From NCBI GenBank assembly GCA_009392295.1, contig VFGW01000006.1, positions 1 through 64,000 on the forward strand: a stretch of DNA of 64,000 nt, given 5' to 3'. Under the pieces are notes generated by a model, which saw nothing but the letters and a program-made list of their open reading frames with translations, did not search any database and had not been told where the DNA came from. Shown here in pieces: positions 19,412 through 29,318 of this stretch. Each line of letters starts with the position of its first letter. Within the stretch, counting starts at the first letter, position 1. The position numbers were made by a program, and so were the translations under genes. This DNA is from SAR202 cluster bacterium. GTDB taxonomy: Bacteria > Chloroflexota > Dehalococcoidia > Lucifugimonadales > GCA-2719675.

Positions 19412-20572
19412 CTAGTCTTTCAATCTCTGTGAATTTAACCATTTTTGCTTTTGCTCAAGTCTAACTTTTTGATTAGAAGGAACATATTTAGAACGAAAAT
19501 CTGACAAAAAATCAAAAAAATCACCAGAAATTATATGGTTGCGAATATCGTCAATTAATTTCAAAATATAGTTTAAATTATGAATTGTAGCAAGTCTATA
19601 ATAAAGTATCTCTTTAGACCTATATAGGTGATGCAAATAACCTATAGAAAAATTCTTGCAAGTATAGCATTTGCATTTAATTTGAATTGGACCATCTAGA
19701 TCACGAAATTGTGCGTTATAAATATTAATTCTTCCATAATCTACAAATAAAACACCATTTCTAGCTACTCGAGTTGGCAAAACACAATCAAACATATCAA
19801 TTCCTATTGCAATACATTCAATTAAATCTTCAGGACTTCCAACTCCCATTAAATATCTTGGCTTATTTTTTGGCAATAAAGCTGATGTAAATTTTGCAAT
19901 TTGATACATCTCCGGCTTAGATTCACCCACACTCAAACCCCCAATAGCATAACCGGGAAAACCTATGTTAATTAAATCGTTGGTTGATTCAACTCGTAAA
20001 TTCTCATCTAATCCACCTTGCACTATACCAAATAATAATTGATTATTTCTTGAATGAATATCTTTTGATTTTTTTGCCCATTCGGTCGTTAATTTAACTG
20101 CTTCTTGAACTTCAGAATCTTTACTCCCTTGTTGTAAACATACATCTAAAGGCATGATGATATCCGCGCCAATTTTTTCCTGACATTTTACAGTCGATTC
20201 AGGGCTAAAAAAATGGCTAGAACCATCGATGTGAGATTTAAATTCTATTCCATCATATTTTATAGACCTCAAATGCTGCAAACTAAATCCTTGAAATCCT
20301 CCACTATCAGTCAAAACAGGTTTTTTCCAATTAATATATTTGTGAATCCCGCCAAAATTTTGAATCAAATCAACCCCTGGCCTTAAATATAAATGATATG
20401 TATTACCAAGAATGATTTGAGCACCAATTTCATATAAATCATCTGGAGAAACTGACTTCACACTTCCTTGAGTTGCAACAGGCATAAAAATAGGAGTTTT
20501 AACATCTCCATGTGCTGTGCGCAAGATACCAGCCCTAGCTAATCCTTCAGATTTAATTAGATCAAATGACAT
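19412..20572 (-). CDS. tgt: tRNA-guanine transglycosylase
   Basis: FMPVATQGSVKSV, ILGNTYHLYLRPG, LTDSGGFQ, GIVQGG, GGLSVGE, MGVGSPEDL, Zn motif CKCYTC. Confidence 0.95.
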   Translation of the reverse strand: MSFDLIKSEGLARAGILRTAHGDVKTPIFMPVATQGSVKSVSPDDLYEIGAQIILGNTYHLYLRPGVDLIQNFGGIHKYINWKKPVLTDSGGFQGFSLQHLRSIKYDGIEFKSHIDGSSHFFSPESTVKCQEKIGADIIMPLDVCLQQGSKDSEVQEAVKLTTEWAKKSKDIHSRNNQLLFGIVQGGLDENLRVESTNDLINIGFPGYAIGGLSVGESKPEMYQIAKFTSALLPKNKPRYLMGVGSPEDLIECIAIGIDMFDCVLPTRVARNGVLFVDYGRINIYNAQFRDLDGPIQIKCKCYTCKNFSIGYLHHLYRSKEILYYRLATIHNLNYILKLIDDIRNHIISGDFFDFLSDFRSKYVPSNQKVRLEQKQKWLNSQRLKD

Positions 20573-20591
20573 ATTCAAAAATTCCAGAACA

Positions 20592-22247
20592 TTATTTTTT
20601 CAATTCTTTGAGAATATTTTTTACAGAATCAATAGAAACATTTTTAGTCGTATTTGCATTTCCAATTGCTTCAAGAATCACCCATCTAATATTTCCAGCA
20701 GATCTCTTTTTATCAACACTCATAAAATGAATTACAGAATCTATATCTAAGTCGTTATAAGATGTTGGCAAATCAAATAATTTAAAAACTGATTTTTGCA
20801 AATCTACTTCTTCATTTGTTATAAAACCTAGATGACTAGATAACATTGCTGCGCCAACTACACCAATGCTGACAGCTTCACCATGTAAATACAAACCATA
20901 TTTTGTAGAAGCTTCAATCGCATGACCAATTGTATGACCATAATTCAATATGATCCTTAAGCCCAATTGCTCTTTTTCATCTTTAGAAACGACGTCAGCT
21001 TTGATTTTCATACTCCTTTTTAGAACATCTAAGGTGACAGTTTTTTCTAAAGATAATAATTTTGAACTATTATTTTGCATGTCATAAAATAAATTTTTAT
21101 CTAAAATCAATCCATGTTTAATAGATTCAGCCCAACCAGAATTTAATTCACGTTGACTCAAAGTTTTAAGAGTTTCTAGATCAGCTAATATAAATTCAGG
21201 CTGATGAAATGCCCCCACTAAGTTCTTTCCTTCAGGTAAGTCTACTCCGGTTTTTCCACCTATCGAAGAATCAGTCATAGCAAGTAAAGTGGTAGGGATT
21301 TGAGCAAATTTAATACCTCTAAGATAAGTTGCTGCAACAAAACCCGAAATATCACCAACAACACCACCACCAACAGCTAAAATCATATCTGATCTCTCTG
21401 CATTTAATTCAGCTAACCATCCATATATTGATTTAACTAAATCCAAATTTTTACTACTTTCACCTGAAGGAATCCTAAATGTATGAAATTTAAAACCATT
21501 TGATTCCAATAAAATTTGAATTTTTCTAGTATGCATCAATACAGATTCATCAGCAATTATAAAAATGGTTGCTAACATTTTTCTATCTTTTAATATATCT
21601 GATAATTTAGTCAGAATTCCCCAACCAACATAAATCGGGTACCCCTCCCCACCAATTGATACAATTGAAGATAAATCTTCATTCAATGAAACAGGGATTT
21701 TTATTTGACTAGCAGGTAAAATATTACAAAACCTAATTATTTCAATTGCAATTTGATCAGGTGTTAATTTATCAGTATGAATAGTCCAATCACACATTGA
21801 ATAAAATTTCTGCCTAGATTGCTTCAGAGATGACAAAGTCCTAAATTTATCATCAGAATCTAACTTAGGCCTTACTTCTTTATCAAAAGAACCATCTAAA
21901 TCAGATTCAAATAGCCTTTTATTTAATGTCTTATCGTGGGCTTCTAAACAAATTATAACTCCATTTTCTTTCATCAAATTTCTATTTCTAGCGTACACAG
22001 GTAATCCACCGCCAGTAGATACAACTTGATTAGTTTTTTGACAAATGTTTTTTAATGAATTATATTCAATTTTCCGAAATTTTCTTTCACCATCAGATGC
22101 AAAAATATCTTTAATAGTTCTGTCTTGAGAATCAACAATATATTTATCAATATCTACAAAATCCATCCCCAACATTAAGGCTAATTTTTTCCCAACAGTA
22201 GATTTACCAACACCTGAAAATCCAATTAAAAATATATTTTCAGCCAT
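20592..22247 (-). CDS. aroKB: Bifunctional shikimate kinase / 3-dehydroquinate synthase fusion
   Basis: N-terminal FLIGFSGVGKSTVGKKLA...STGGGLP (AroK). C-terminal GGGVVGDISGFVAATYLRGI, PTTLLAMTDSSIGGKTGVD, GHTIGHAIE (AroB). Confidence 0.95.
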   Translation of the reverse strand: MAENIFLIGFSGVGKSTVGKKLALMLGMDFVDIDKYIVDSQDRTIKDIFASDGERKFRKIEYNSLKNICQKTNQVVSTGGGLPVYARNRNLMKENGVIICLEAHDKTLNKRLFESDLDGSFDKEVRPKLDSDDKFRTLSSLKQSRQKFYSMCDWTIHTDKLTPDQIAIEIIRFCNILPASQIKIPVSLNEDLSSIVSIGGEGYPIYVGWGILTKLSDILKDRKMLATIFIIADESVLMHTRKIQILLESNGFKFHTFRIPSGESSKNLDLVKSIYGWLAELNAERSDMILAVGGGVVGDISGFVAATYLRGIKFAQIPTTLLAMTDSSIGGKTGVDLPEGKNLVGAFHQPEFILADLETLKTLSQRELNSGWAESIKHGLILDKNLFYDMQNNSSKLLSLEKTVTLDVLKRSMKIKADVVSKDEKEQLGLRIILNYGHTIGHAIEASTKYGLYLHGEAVSIGVVGAAMLSSHLGFITNEEVDLQKSVFKLFDLPTSYNDLDIDSVIHFMSVDKKRSAGNIRWVILEAIGNANTTKNVSIDSVKNILKELKK

Positions 22248-22268
22248 AAATTCCTTCCTTAAAAAATA

Positions 22269-23096
22269 TTAAATAGCTTTAATTGCAGCATCATACATCA
22301 AATCTACAGGAGCTTCCTTATTTGTCCATATCTTGAATGATTTAGCTCCTTGATAAACCAACATCCATAATCCTCCAGCTACTTTAATTTTTCGTTTTTC
22401 ACATTCTTTGATCAGCTTTGTACGAATGGGATTGTAAACCATATCAAAAACCATAGATCCTTCAGAAATAAATTCCACATTAATTGGAGAAGCATCTTCT
22501 GTATCTGTATGAGCCATTCCAACTGATGTACAATTAACAATCAACTCTGAATTTGCACAAGCCTTTTGTAAATCATTAATATTTTTTGCAATACACAGAT
22601 CAGGAAATTGAGTTAACAAAATCTTTGATCTTTCCAAAGTTCTATTATAAACAGTTACACTGCCAACATTTTCTCTACATAAACCAAAAATAGCTGCTTT
22701 GGCTGCTCCACCTGCTCCAATAACAACAATATTTTTATTAATCAAATCTAATTTCAATTTTAATTTCAAACTATCAATAAAACCATCCACATCAGTATTA
22801 AATCCAAACAATTTTCCTGAAGAATTCAAAATAGTATTTACAGCCCCAACACTTAATACTAGATCTGAAGGTTCGTCAATCAAAGGAATAATATTTTCTT
22901 TATGGGGTATAGTTACATTTGCACCTAAAAAATTTTCTTGACGTAACTTTGCAACAACATCAGGTAATCTTAATGGATCAACACTCAAATTAACATATCT
23001 TGTCGATAAAGAAAAATGATCAAATGCAACTTGTTGAAAAACAGAAGAAACAGAATGTTTAAGTGGATAGCCTAATAAACCAACCTGAGATTCCAC
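22269..23096 (-). CDS. aroE: Shikimate dehydrogenase
   Basis: GLLGYPLKHSVSSVFQQVAF, GANVTIPHKE, VIGAGGAAKAAIF, NCTSVGMAH, DMVYNPIRTKL. Confidence 0.95.
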   Translation of the reverse strand: MESQVGLLGYPLKHSVSSVFQQVAFDHFSLSTRYVNLSVDPLRLPDVVAKLRQENFLGANVTIPHKENIIPLIDEPSDLVLSVGAVNTILNSSGKLFGFNTDVDGFIDSLKLKLKLDLINKNIVVIGAGGAAKAAIFGLCRENVGSVTVYNRTLERSKILLTQFPDLCIAKNINDLQKACANSELIVNCTSVGMAHTDTEDASPINVEFISEGSMVFDMVYNPIRTKLIKECEKRKIKVAGGLWMLVYQGAKSFKIWTNKEAPVDLMYDAAIKAI

Positions 23097-23167
23097 AGAT
23101 AATAATCCTTTAAAGTATCAAATGAATATTTAGAGGATCATAACAAATAAATCCAACAACTTCTACG

Positions 23168-23587
23168 TTATATTTTATTGCTGAAATCCAAATATGATTG
23201 CAACATCACTGCAGCAGCAGGGGAATCTAAATTTTTCATCCTAGTTTGCGATTTTTTAGAAGTGTTTTCAAATATCCTTCGTCTCGCTTCTACTGTAGAA
23301 AATCTTTCATCCAAAATTTCTATTTTTATAGAAATTTTTTTTCTTAGTTCTTTAATAAATTCTTTAACTTTATTCGCTTGTTCACCATGAGATCCTGAAA
23401 GTAACAAGGGCATTCCAACTAAAATATGATCAACTTCAAGTTCCTGGGAAATATTAGATAAATAATCTACAGAATATGATAAATTTTTAAAATGAAATGC
23501 AGGTTTAGGTGTAGCTACAATTCCTGAAACATCAGAAACAGCTAATCCTACACGCTTGTCACCTAAATCAACAGCGAGTATCCTCAC
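23168..23587 (-). CDS. ruvX: Putative pre-16S rRNA nuclease / Holliday junction resolvase (YqgF)
   Basis: ILAVDLGDKRVGLAVSD, VGMPLLLSGSHGEQ, DERFSTVEA. Confidence 0.92.
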   Translation of the reverse strand: MRILAVDLGDKRVGLAVSDVSGIVATPKPAFHFKNLSYSVDYLSNISQELEVDHILVGMPLLLSGSHGEQANKVKEFIKELRKKISIKIEILDERFSTVEARRRIFENTSKKSQTRMKNLDSPAAAVMLQSYLDFSNKI

Positions 23588-23592
23588 AATTA

Positions 23593-26229
23593 TTATCTTT
23601 CAGCTATACTGGTAGCAACGATTGAAATCGCATCAGCTAATTTACCAGGTTCTCTGCCTCCAGCTTGTGCTGAATCAGGTTTTCCGCCACCACCACCACC
23701 CATTTGTGAACCTATAGATTTAGCTAAATCTACTGCATCATAACCTGAATCTACCAAATCATCAGAAATCATTACAACACATACTGGTTTCTTATCTATA
23801 ACTGAACCTAGTACCACTACTCCACTTCGGATTTTTTGCCTAAGCCAATCAGATATACGACGCAACATATCAATTGAAGAAACTTCAATTACAGAAGATA
23901 GTATATTTATGTCATTAATTATTTGAACATTCTCCAAAAGAGCTGAGGCTTCTTGCAAAGAATTTTTTGTTTCCAAATCACTAATTTGTTTCCTCTTATC
24001 TTCGATTTCCTCTAATAAATTTTGCACTCTATCGAGTAATAAACCATCTGTTGTTTTTAATATACCTGTCAAAGAGTTGATTGTCTGATAATTTTGTGAA
24101 AAAACTTTTTCAGCAGCCCTACCGGTAACAGCTTCAATTCTTCTTAATCCTGAGCCAATACTAGATTCATCTAAGATATAAAAAGATCCAACTTCACCAG
24201 TACCATGAACATGGGTACCACCGCAAACTTCAAAACTGAAACGATTCCCATTAGATATTTCTACTAATCTAACATCCGAATCATATTTGTCTCCAAAAAA
24301 AGCAATAGCACCTTTTTCTATAGCAGAAGTATATGAATCTTCTGTTTTTTGAATAATAATATTTTGCCTAATCTTTTCATTAATTAAATTTTGGGTTTTA
24401 ATAATTTCATCTTTTGTTAAGGCACTAATATGAGAAAAATCAAACCTAAGTCTATCAGGAGCAACTAAAGAACCTGCTTGACGTACATGAGTTCCTAAAA
24501 TTTCCCTTAAAGCTGCATGTAACATATGTGTGGCAGTATGATTTCTTGCTGTATCTTGGCGAATCAATGAATCTACATTGCACAAAACCTGATCACCAAT
24601 CTGAATTTCACCTTCAAAAACTTCTCCGAAATGAACAATTAAACCAGGAATTGTCATCTGAGTATCTGAAATATTGATTTTACCTGATGGCAAAATCAAT
24701 TCACCAGAATCTCCAACTTGCCCTCCGCCTTCTGGATAAAATGGCGTATGTTGCAATACAATTTCTACTTTTTCTCCTTTTTTAGCCGAATCAACTTGTT
24801 CCCCATTTACAATAACGCCTACTAAAACTGACTCTGAACTAATAGAATCATATCCTAAGAATTTAGTAGCACCAACACCCATATTTTCATAAACTCTGAA
24901 CTTAGGTTTATCATCATCAAATTTACTGGCAGATTTGCCCCTTTTTCTTTGTTCTTCCATTTTTAAATTGAAATCATCTAGATTAACTTCAACTCCTTTT
25001 TCTCCAGCAATTTCACTAGTAATCTCAACAGGAAATCCATAAGTGTCCCATAAATTAAAAACAAAATCTGAAGTTAATTTTCCTTTTGATTGTAAAGCTT
25101 CGTCTAACAAATTAGTTCCTTGCTGAAAAGTCTTAGCAAAACGTTCTTGCTCTAATAAAACGGCTGTTTTTATAAATTCTTCATTAGATTTTAATTCAGG
25201 GTATACGGAGCCCATTTGTTCAATCACAACATCAACTAATTCACCAAGAAAAACTTCTTTTAATCCCAATGTCATACCATTACGTATTGCTCTTCTCATC
25301 ACTCTACGTAAGACATAACCTCTACCTTCATTAGAAGGCACAACACCATCAGCAATTAAAAAAGTTGCACTTCTAGAATGTTCAGCAATTACTCTGATAG
25401 ATTTTGTCACTTCTTCATTTTCTTGATAATTCATCCCTGTCATTTTTTCGATTTGATTAATTAAAGGAGAAAACAAATCAGTCTCATATAAATTTTCACA
25501 ATCTGATAAAACAACTGCCAATCTTTCTAAACCCATTCCTGTATCTACACTAGGTGCTGGTAATTTTTTCCTAACCCCATCGCTCTCTTGATAATATTGC
25601 ATAAAAACCAAATTCCATAATTCAACATATCGATTACAAATCATTCCATCAGAGCAAACATTTTCACAATTTGGAGAACAGCTAGGTAGACCACAGCCTT
25701 GAGATTTTCCAAAATCAAAATGTAGTTCACCACATGGCCCACATGGCCCTTCTGTACCAGCGGGGCCCCACCAATTATCTGAATCACCAAATTTAAAAAC
25801 TTTTGAATTAGGAATTCCAGCAGCTATCCATAATTTTCCAGCTTCTTCATCATCTTTATGAATAGTTGCAACAAATTGATCTTTTGGTAACCCCATAGTA
25901 TTAACAAGACAATCCAATGCAAAATTTATTGCCTCTTCCTTGAAATAATCACCGAAACTAAAATTTCCAAGCATTTCAAATAAAGTTAAATGAGTAGAGT
26001 CACCAACCTCATCTATATCTGGAGTGCGAAAAGATTTTTGGCAAGTTGTAGCTCTTTTATTAGGGGGCGTAGAAGAACCCTCAAAGTAAGGCTTAAATTG
26101 TACCATACCTGCCGTTGTAAGTAATAAAGTAGGATCTCCAACTGGTATCAAAGATGAACTAGGTAAGATAAGATGATTTTGACTTTCAAAGTATTTTAAA
26201 AATTTATTTCTTATTTCCGAAGATTTCAT
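23593..26229 (-). CDS. alaS: Alanyl-tRNA synthetase
   Basis: Full length; LTTAGMVQFKPYFEG, NHTATHMLHAALR, CGGTHVHGTGEVG, GGGGGGKPDSAQAGG. Confidence 0.97.
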   Translation of the reverse strand: MKSSEIRNKFLKYFESQNHLILPSSSLIPVGDPTLLLTTAGMVQFKPYFEGSSTPPNKRATTCQKSFRTPDIDEVGDSTHLTLFEMLGNFSFGDYFKEEAINFALDCLVNTMGLPKDQFVATIHKDDEEAGKLWIAAGIPNSKVFKFGDSDNWWGPAGTEGPCGPCGELHFDFGKSQGCGLPSCSPNCENVCSDGMICNRYVELWNLVFMQYYQESDGVRKKLPAPSVDTGMGLERLAVVLSDCENLYETDLFSPLINQIEKMTGMNYQENEEVTKSIRVIAEHSRSATFLIADGVVPSNEGRGYVLRRVMRRAIRNGMTLGLKEVFLGELVDVVIEQMGSVYPELKSNEEFIKTAVLLEQERFAKTFQQGTNLLDEALQSKGKLTSDFVFNLWDTYGFPVEITSEIAGEKGVEVNLDDFNLKMEEQRKRGKSASKFDDDKPKFRVYENMGVGATKFLGYDSISSESVLVGVIVNGEQVDSAKKGEKVEIVLQHTPFYPEGGGQVGDSGELILPSGKINISDTQMTIPGLIVHFGEVFEGEIQIGDQVLCNVDSLIRQDTARNHTATHMLHAALREILGTHVRQAGSLVAPDRLRFDFSHISALTKDEIIKTQNLINEKIRQNIIIQKTEDSYTSAIEKGAIAFFGDKYDSDVRLVEISNGNRFSFEVCGGTHVHGTGEVGSFYILDESSIGSGLRRIEAVTGRAAEKVFSQNYQTINSLTGILKTTDGLLLDRVQNLLEEIEDKRKQISDLETKNSLQEASALLENVQIINDINILSSVIEVSSIDMLRRISDWLRQKIRSGVVVLGSVIDKKPVCVVMISDDLVDSGYDAVDLAKSIGSQMGGGGGGKPDSAQAGGREPGKLADAISIVATSIAER

Positions 26230-26259
26230 TACTTTAATTAAAACTCCTAAAGTTTCTTA

Positions 26260-27255
26260 TTACCATTTAACTAAAACACCAGCAATATCTTGCTCTTCTT
26301 TATCTAACCTATCATATATGTCAGGTATCTTATCCCATGATATTGTATCAGTTATCATTGGTTTTATATCCATCTTATTCTTTCGTAATAGATCAAAAGT
26401 AAATTCTCTTGATGCTTCCTTATCCCACCTAGAGCCCTCTAACTCAGGACCATATGATGTCTTGAGTGTTAACTTCTTAGAAAGATAAGGATGTCCTACA
26501 GGATCAAAATCAGGCTTATCTGTATGTCTAGCAACTACAATCACTGTACCATCAGGTCTAACTAAATCTAAACCTGTCTTTATAGCCCTCCATGATGATG
26601 CAGCTTCTATAACAAGATCAGGATCTTGTCCATTAAAAAATTCTTTGATTTTTTTTGCGTATCCAGGCGTTGACGGACTAATTGATAAACCAGCTCCCAT
26701 ATCTCTAGCTATCTCTACCCTCTTATCATTTAAGTCCATAGCTACTGTATTAAATCCAAATGCGTTTGAAAACGCTACCGCTGAAAGACCAACTACTCCC
26801 AATCCAAGTATCAATACATTCTCACCAGGTTTTGGATTTCCATCCCTAATAGCACCTTGAGCTACATGTAAAACATTCATGAATGCAGCTACTTCATAGG
26901 AAACACCTGCAGGAATTTTAAATATATTATCAACAACAGAAGAACCATATTCCTGATGTGGTTCTCCCATATACACAACATCTCCTATAGAATAATCTGT
27001 AACCTCTGATCCAATTTCAATAACCTCACCAACCATACAATATCCATTCTCAACTGGACCATCTGGAAATTTTTGACCTCCATGCAAATATTCACCTTCA
27101 GGATCAACTGGCAACCAGCGATATACTCTTACTTCAGTACCAGTACTGATCGCAGTAAATAATGCCTTTGCAACAATTCCATTTTCAGGACAAGATGGAA
27201 TATCAATATCTTGAAAATATGCATTCTTTGGTCCTTCAACAACAAGCCTTTTCAT
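26260..27255 (-). CDS. Zinc-binding (MDR) dehydrogenase
   Basis: Degenerate GroES-like domain and VLILGLGVVGLSAVAFSNAFG Rossmann motif. Confidence 0.85.
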   Translation of the reverse strand: MKRLVVEGPKNAYFQDIDIPSCPENGIVAKALFTAISTGTEVRVYRWLPVDPEGEYLHGGQKFPDGPVENGYCMVGEVIEIGSEVTDYSIGDVVYMGEPHQEYGSSVVDNIFKIPAGVSYEVAAFMNVLHVAQGAIRDGNPKPGENVLILGLGVVGLSAVAFSNAFGFNTVAMDLNDKRVEIARDMGAGLSISPSTPGYAKKIKEFFNGQDPDLVIEAASSWRAIKTGLDLVRPDGTVIVVARHTDKPDFDPVGHPYLSKKLTLKTSYGPELEGSRWDKEASREFTFDLLRKNKMDIKPMITDTISWDKIPDIYDRLDKEEQDIAGVLVKW

Positions 27256-27394
27256 ATAAACCTCAAAAAAAATAATATATCGTTAATAATTGACAAAAGA
27301 AATATCATCAATTGTATTCATTGTATCAGTAAAATGTTTTATTTTTGTATAATTACTTTTAAAAATTGTCAAACAAAAAATATTGGTGATTAAT

Positions 27395-28300
27395 ATGGAA
27401 AAATCTTTGCTTGGAAAAACAAATATGGAAATAACAAGGATCGGGCTGGGTCTAGCAGAAGTATTTAGACAACAAACAAAGATTTCAGATCAAGAATCAT
27501 CTAATTTTCTTAATTCAGTTCTAGATCAAGGAATAAACTTTTTAGATACAGCACCATGTTATGGGATTACTGAAAAAATTATCGGTAGAACTGTTGCAAA
27601 TAGAAGAAATGAATATTATCTAGCCACAAAAGCTGGACACGTCACCGGAGGATATTCTGGAACAGAATGGACAGGAAAAACAATTACCGACTCTATAGAT
27701 AGAAGCCTTAAAGACCTCTCTACTGATTATCTAGATTTGGTACAACTACACTCTTGCGAAATTGACATCCTTGAAAACAGCGATTGTATTGAAAGTCTAA
27801 TTAAAGCACAAGAAGCAGGAAAAACTAGATTTATTGGTTATAGTGGTGATAATGATGCTGCAGCTTGGGCTATAAATAGTGGCATTTTTGCAACCTTACA
27901 AACTAGCTTCAATATTGTAGATCAAAATGCTAGGTTAAATTTGTTTGAGAAAGCACAATCTCAAAATATGGGAATAATTATCAAAAGACCAGTAGCAAAT
28001 GGTGCATGGCAAGCAAAATCTCTTCCATCTCAATATGCTACACAATATTTTGAAAGAGCAAAAATAATGGATTCAATTGGTCCTATAGACTCAGCATATG
28101 AAAATCCAATAGATTTAAGTTTAGCATTTGTTTTATCTCATAAAGCAGTTACAACTGCTATAGTGGGAACACATAACCTTGATCACTTAAAATCAAATAT
28201 TGAATTATCCAACAGTGATTTTGATCTAAATCAAGAAACTTTACAAGAAATATATTCCAGATTTAAAGAATATAAAAATGATTGGGCTCAATTAATGTAG
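27395..28300 (+). CDS. Aldo/keto reductase
   Basis: FLDTAPCYGITEKIIGR, TKAG, DYLDLVQLH. ATG 27395 preferred. Confidence 0.9.
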   Translation: MEKSLLGKTNMEITRIGLGLAEVFRQQTKISDQESSNFLNSVLDQGINFLDTAPCYGITEKIIGRTVANRRNEYYLATKAGHVTGGYSGTEWTGKTITDSIDRSLKDLSTDYLDLVQLHSCEIDILENSDCIESLIKAQEAGKTRFIGYSGDNDAAAWAINSGIFATLQTSFNIVDQNARLNLFEKAQSQNMGIIIKRPVANGAWQAKSLPSQYATQYFERAKIMDSIGPIDSAYENPIDLSLAFVLSHKAVTTAIVGTHNLDHLKSNIELSNSDFDLNQETLQEIYSRFKEYKNDWAQLM

Positions 28301-28317
28301 TTACTAAAGGATTCAAG

Positions 28318-29307
28318 ATGCAAACTATTGGGATAAATAAAACTAACGTTTCAGTAAGCCAAATTGGCCTTGGGTGTGGAAATTGGGGAAGAGAAGTGGA
28401 TGAAAAAACTGCATTTTACTTGATGGATTATGCTATAGATAATGGAATCACATTTTTCGACACAAGTGAACTATACGGTGGACTCGAATCTTACCAAACT
28501 CGCAAAAAATTATATAACACAGATGATGTTAGAGAAACTACTTTAGAATCATTCTCATCTGAAAAAATCATCGGTAGATGGTTAAAATCTAGAGGAAAAA
28601 AAATTAGAGACAAAGTAACTTTATGTACCAAAGTTGGTACCGGTGGTAGCAAAGAAAATATTAATAGAGCCCTTTCAGATAGCCTCAAAAGACTCCAAGT
28701 CGATAATGTAGATATCTTCAAACTTCACTTGCCAGATGCTACAACTGAAATCCTTGAAACATTATTAGCTTTTAACGTTGAAATCCAAAAAGGAACTACT
28801 AACGCAATCGGGTGCGCTAATCATAATAAAGAACAACTTCTAAAATCCATTGAAATCTCAGAAAAAAACAAAATCCCTGGGTTTCAGGTAATACAAACTC
28901 CATTCAGTTTAGTTCAATCTGAATCAAAAGAACTATTCCCAATTTGTGAGCAAAAAAAATTATCTATTACAGCTCATAGTCCCCTCGGAGCTGGATTCCT
29001 AACAGGTAAATATTCGCCTGATAAATCAAAATTACCTCAAGGATCTCGATATCACATTATGCCAGGACATGCGGATTTATATTTTAGTGATAAAAACTTT
29101 GAAATCTTAAAAAAGCTCAATAAAAAATCTGAAGATCTACAGATTCCTCCAATTCAACTAGCTATTTCTTGGGCAATCAACCATTCTGAAATAAGTTCAG
29201 TTTTAATTGGAGCTAGAACAACAGAGCATATAGATAATTCAATCAAAGCTACTCAAATTAATTTGGGTGTTTCTGACAAATCAGAAATGGATTCATGGAT
29301 AATATAA
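28318..29307 (+). CDS. Aldo/keto reductase
   Basis: FFDTSELYGG...SEKIIGRWLK, TKVG, AHSPLGAGFLTGKY. ATG 28318 after aaggattcaag. Confidence 0.9.
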   Translation: MQTIGINKTNVSVSQIGLGCGNWGREVDEKTAFYLMDYAIDNGITFFDTSELYGGLESYQTRKKLYNTDDVRETTLESFSSEKIIGRWLKSRGKKIRDKVTLCTKVGTGGSKENINRALSDSLKRLQVDNVDIFKLHLPDATTEILETLLAFNVEIQKGTTNAIGCANHNKEQLLKSIEISEKNKIPGFQVIQTPFSLVQSESKELFPICEQKKLSITAHSPLGAGFLTGKYSPDKSKLPQGSRYHIMPGHADLYFSDKNFEILKKLNKKSEDLQIPPIQLAISWAINHSEISSVLIGARTTEHIDNSIKATQINLGVSDKSEMDSWII

Positions 29308-29318
29308 AAAAATTCTAA

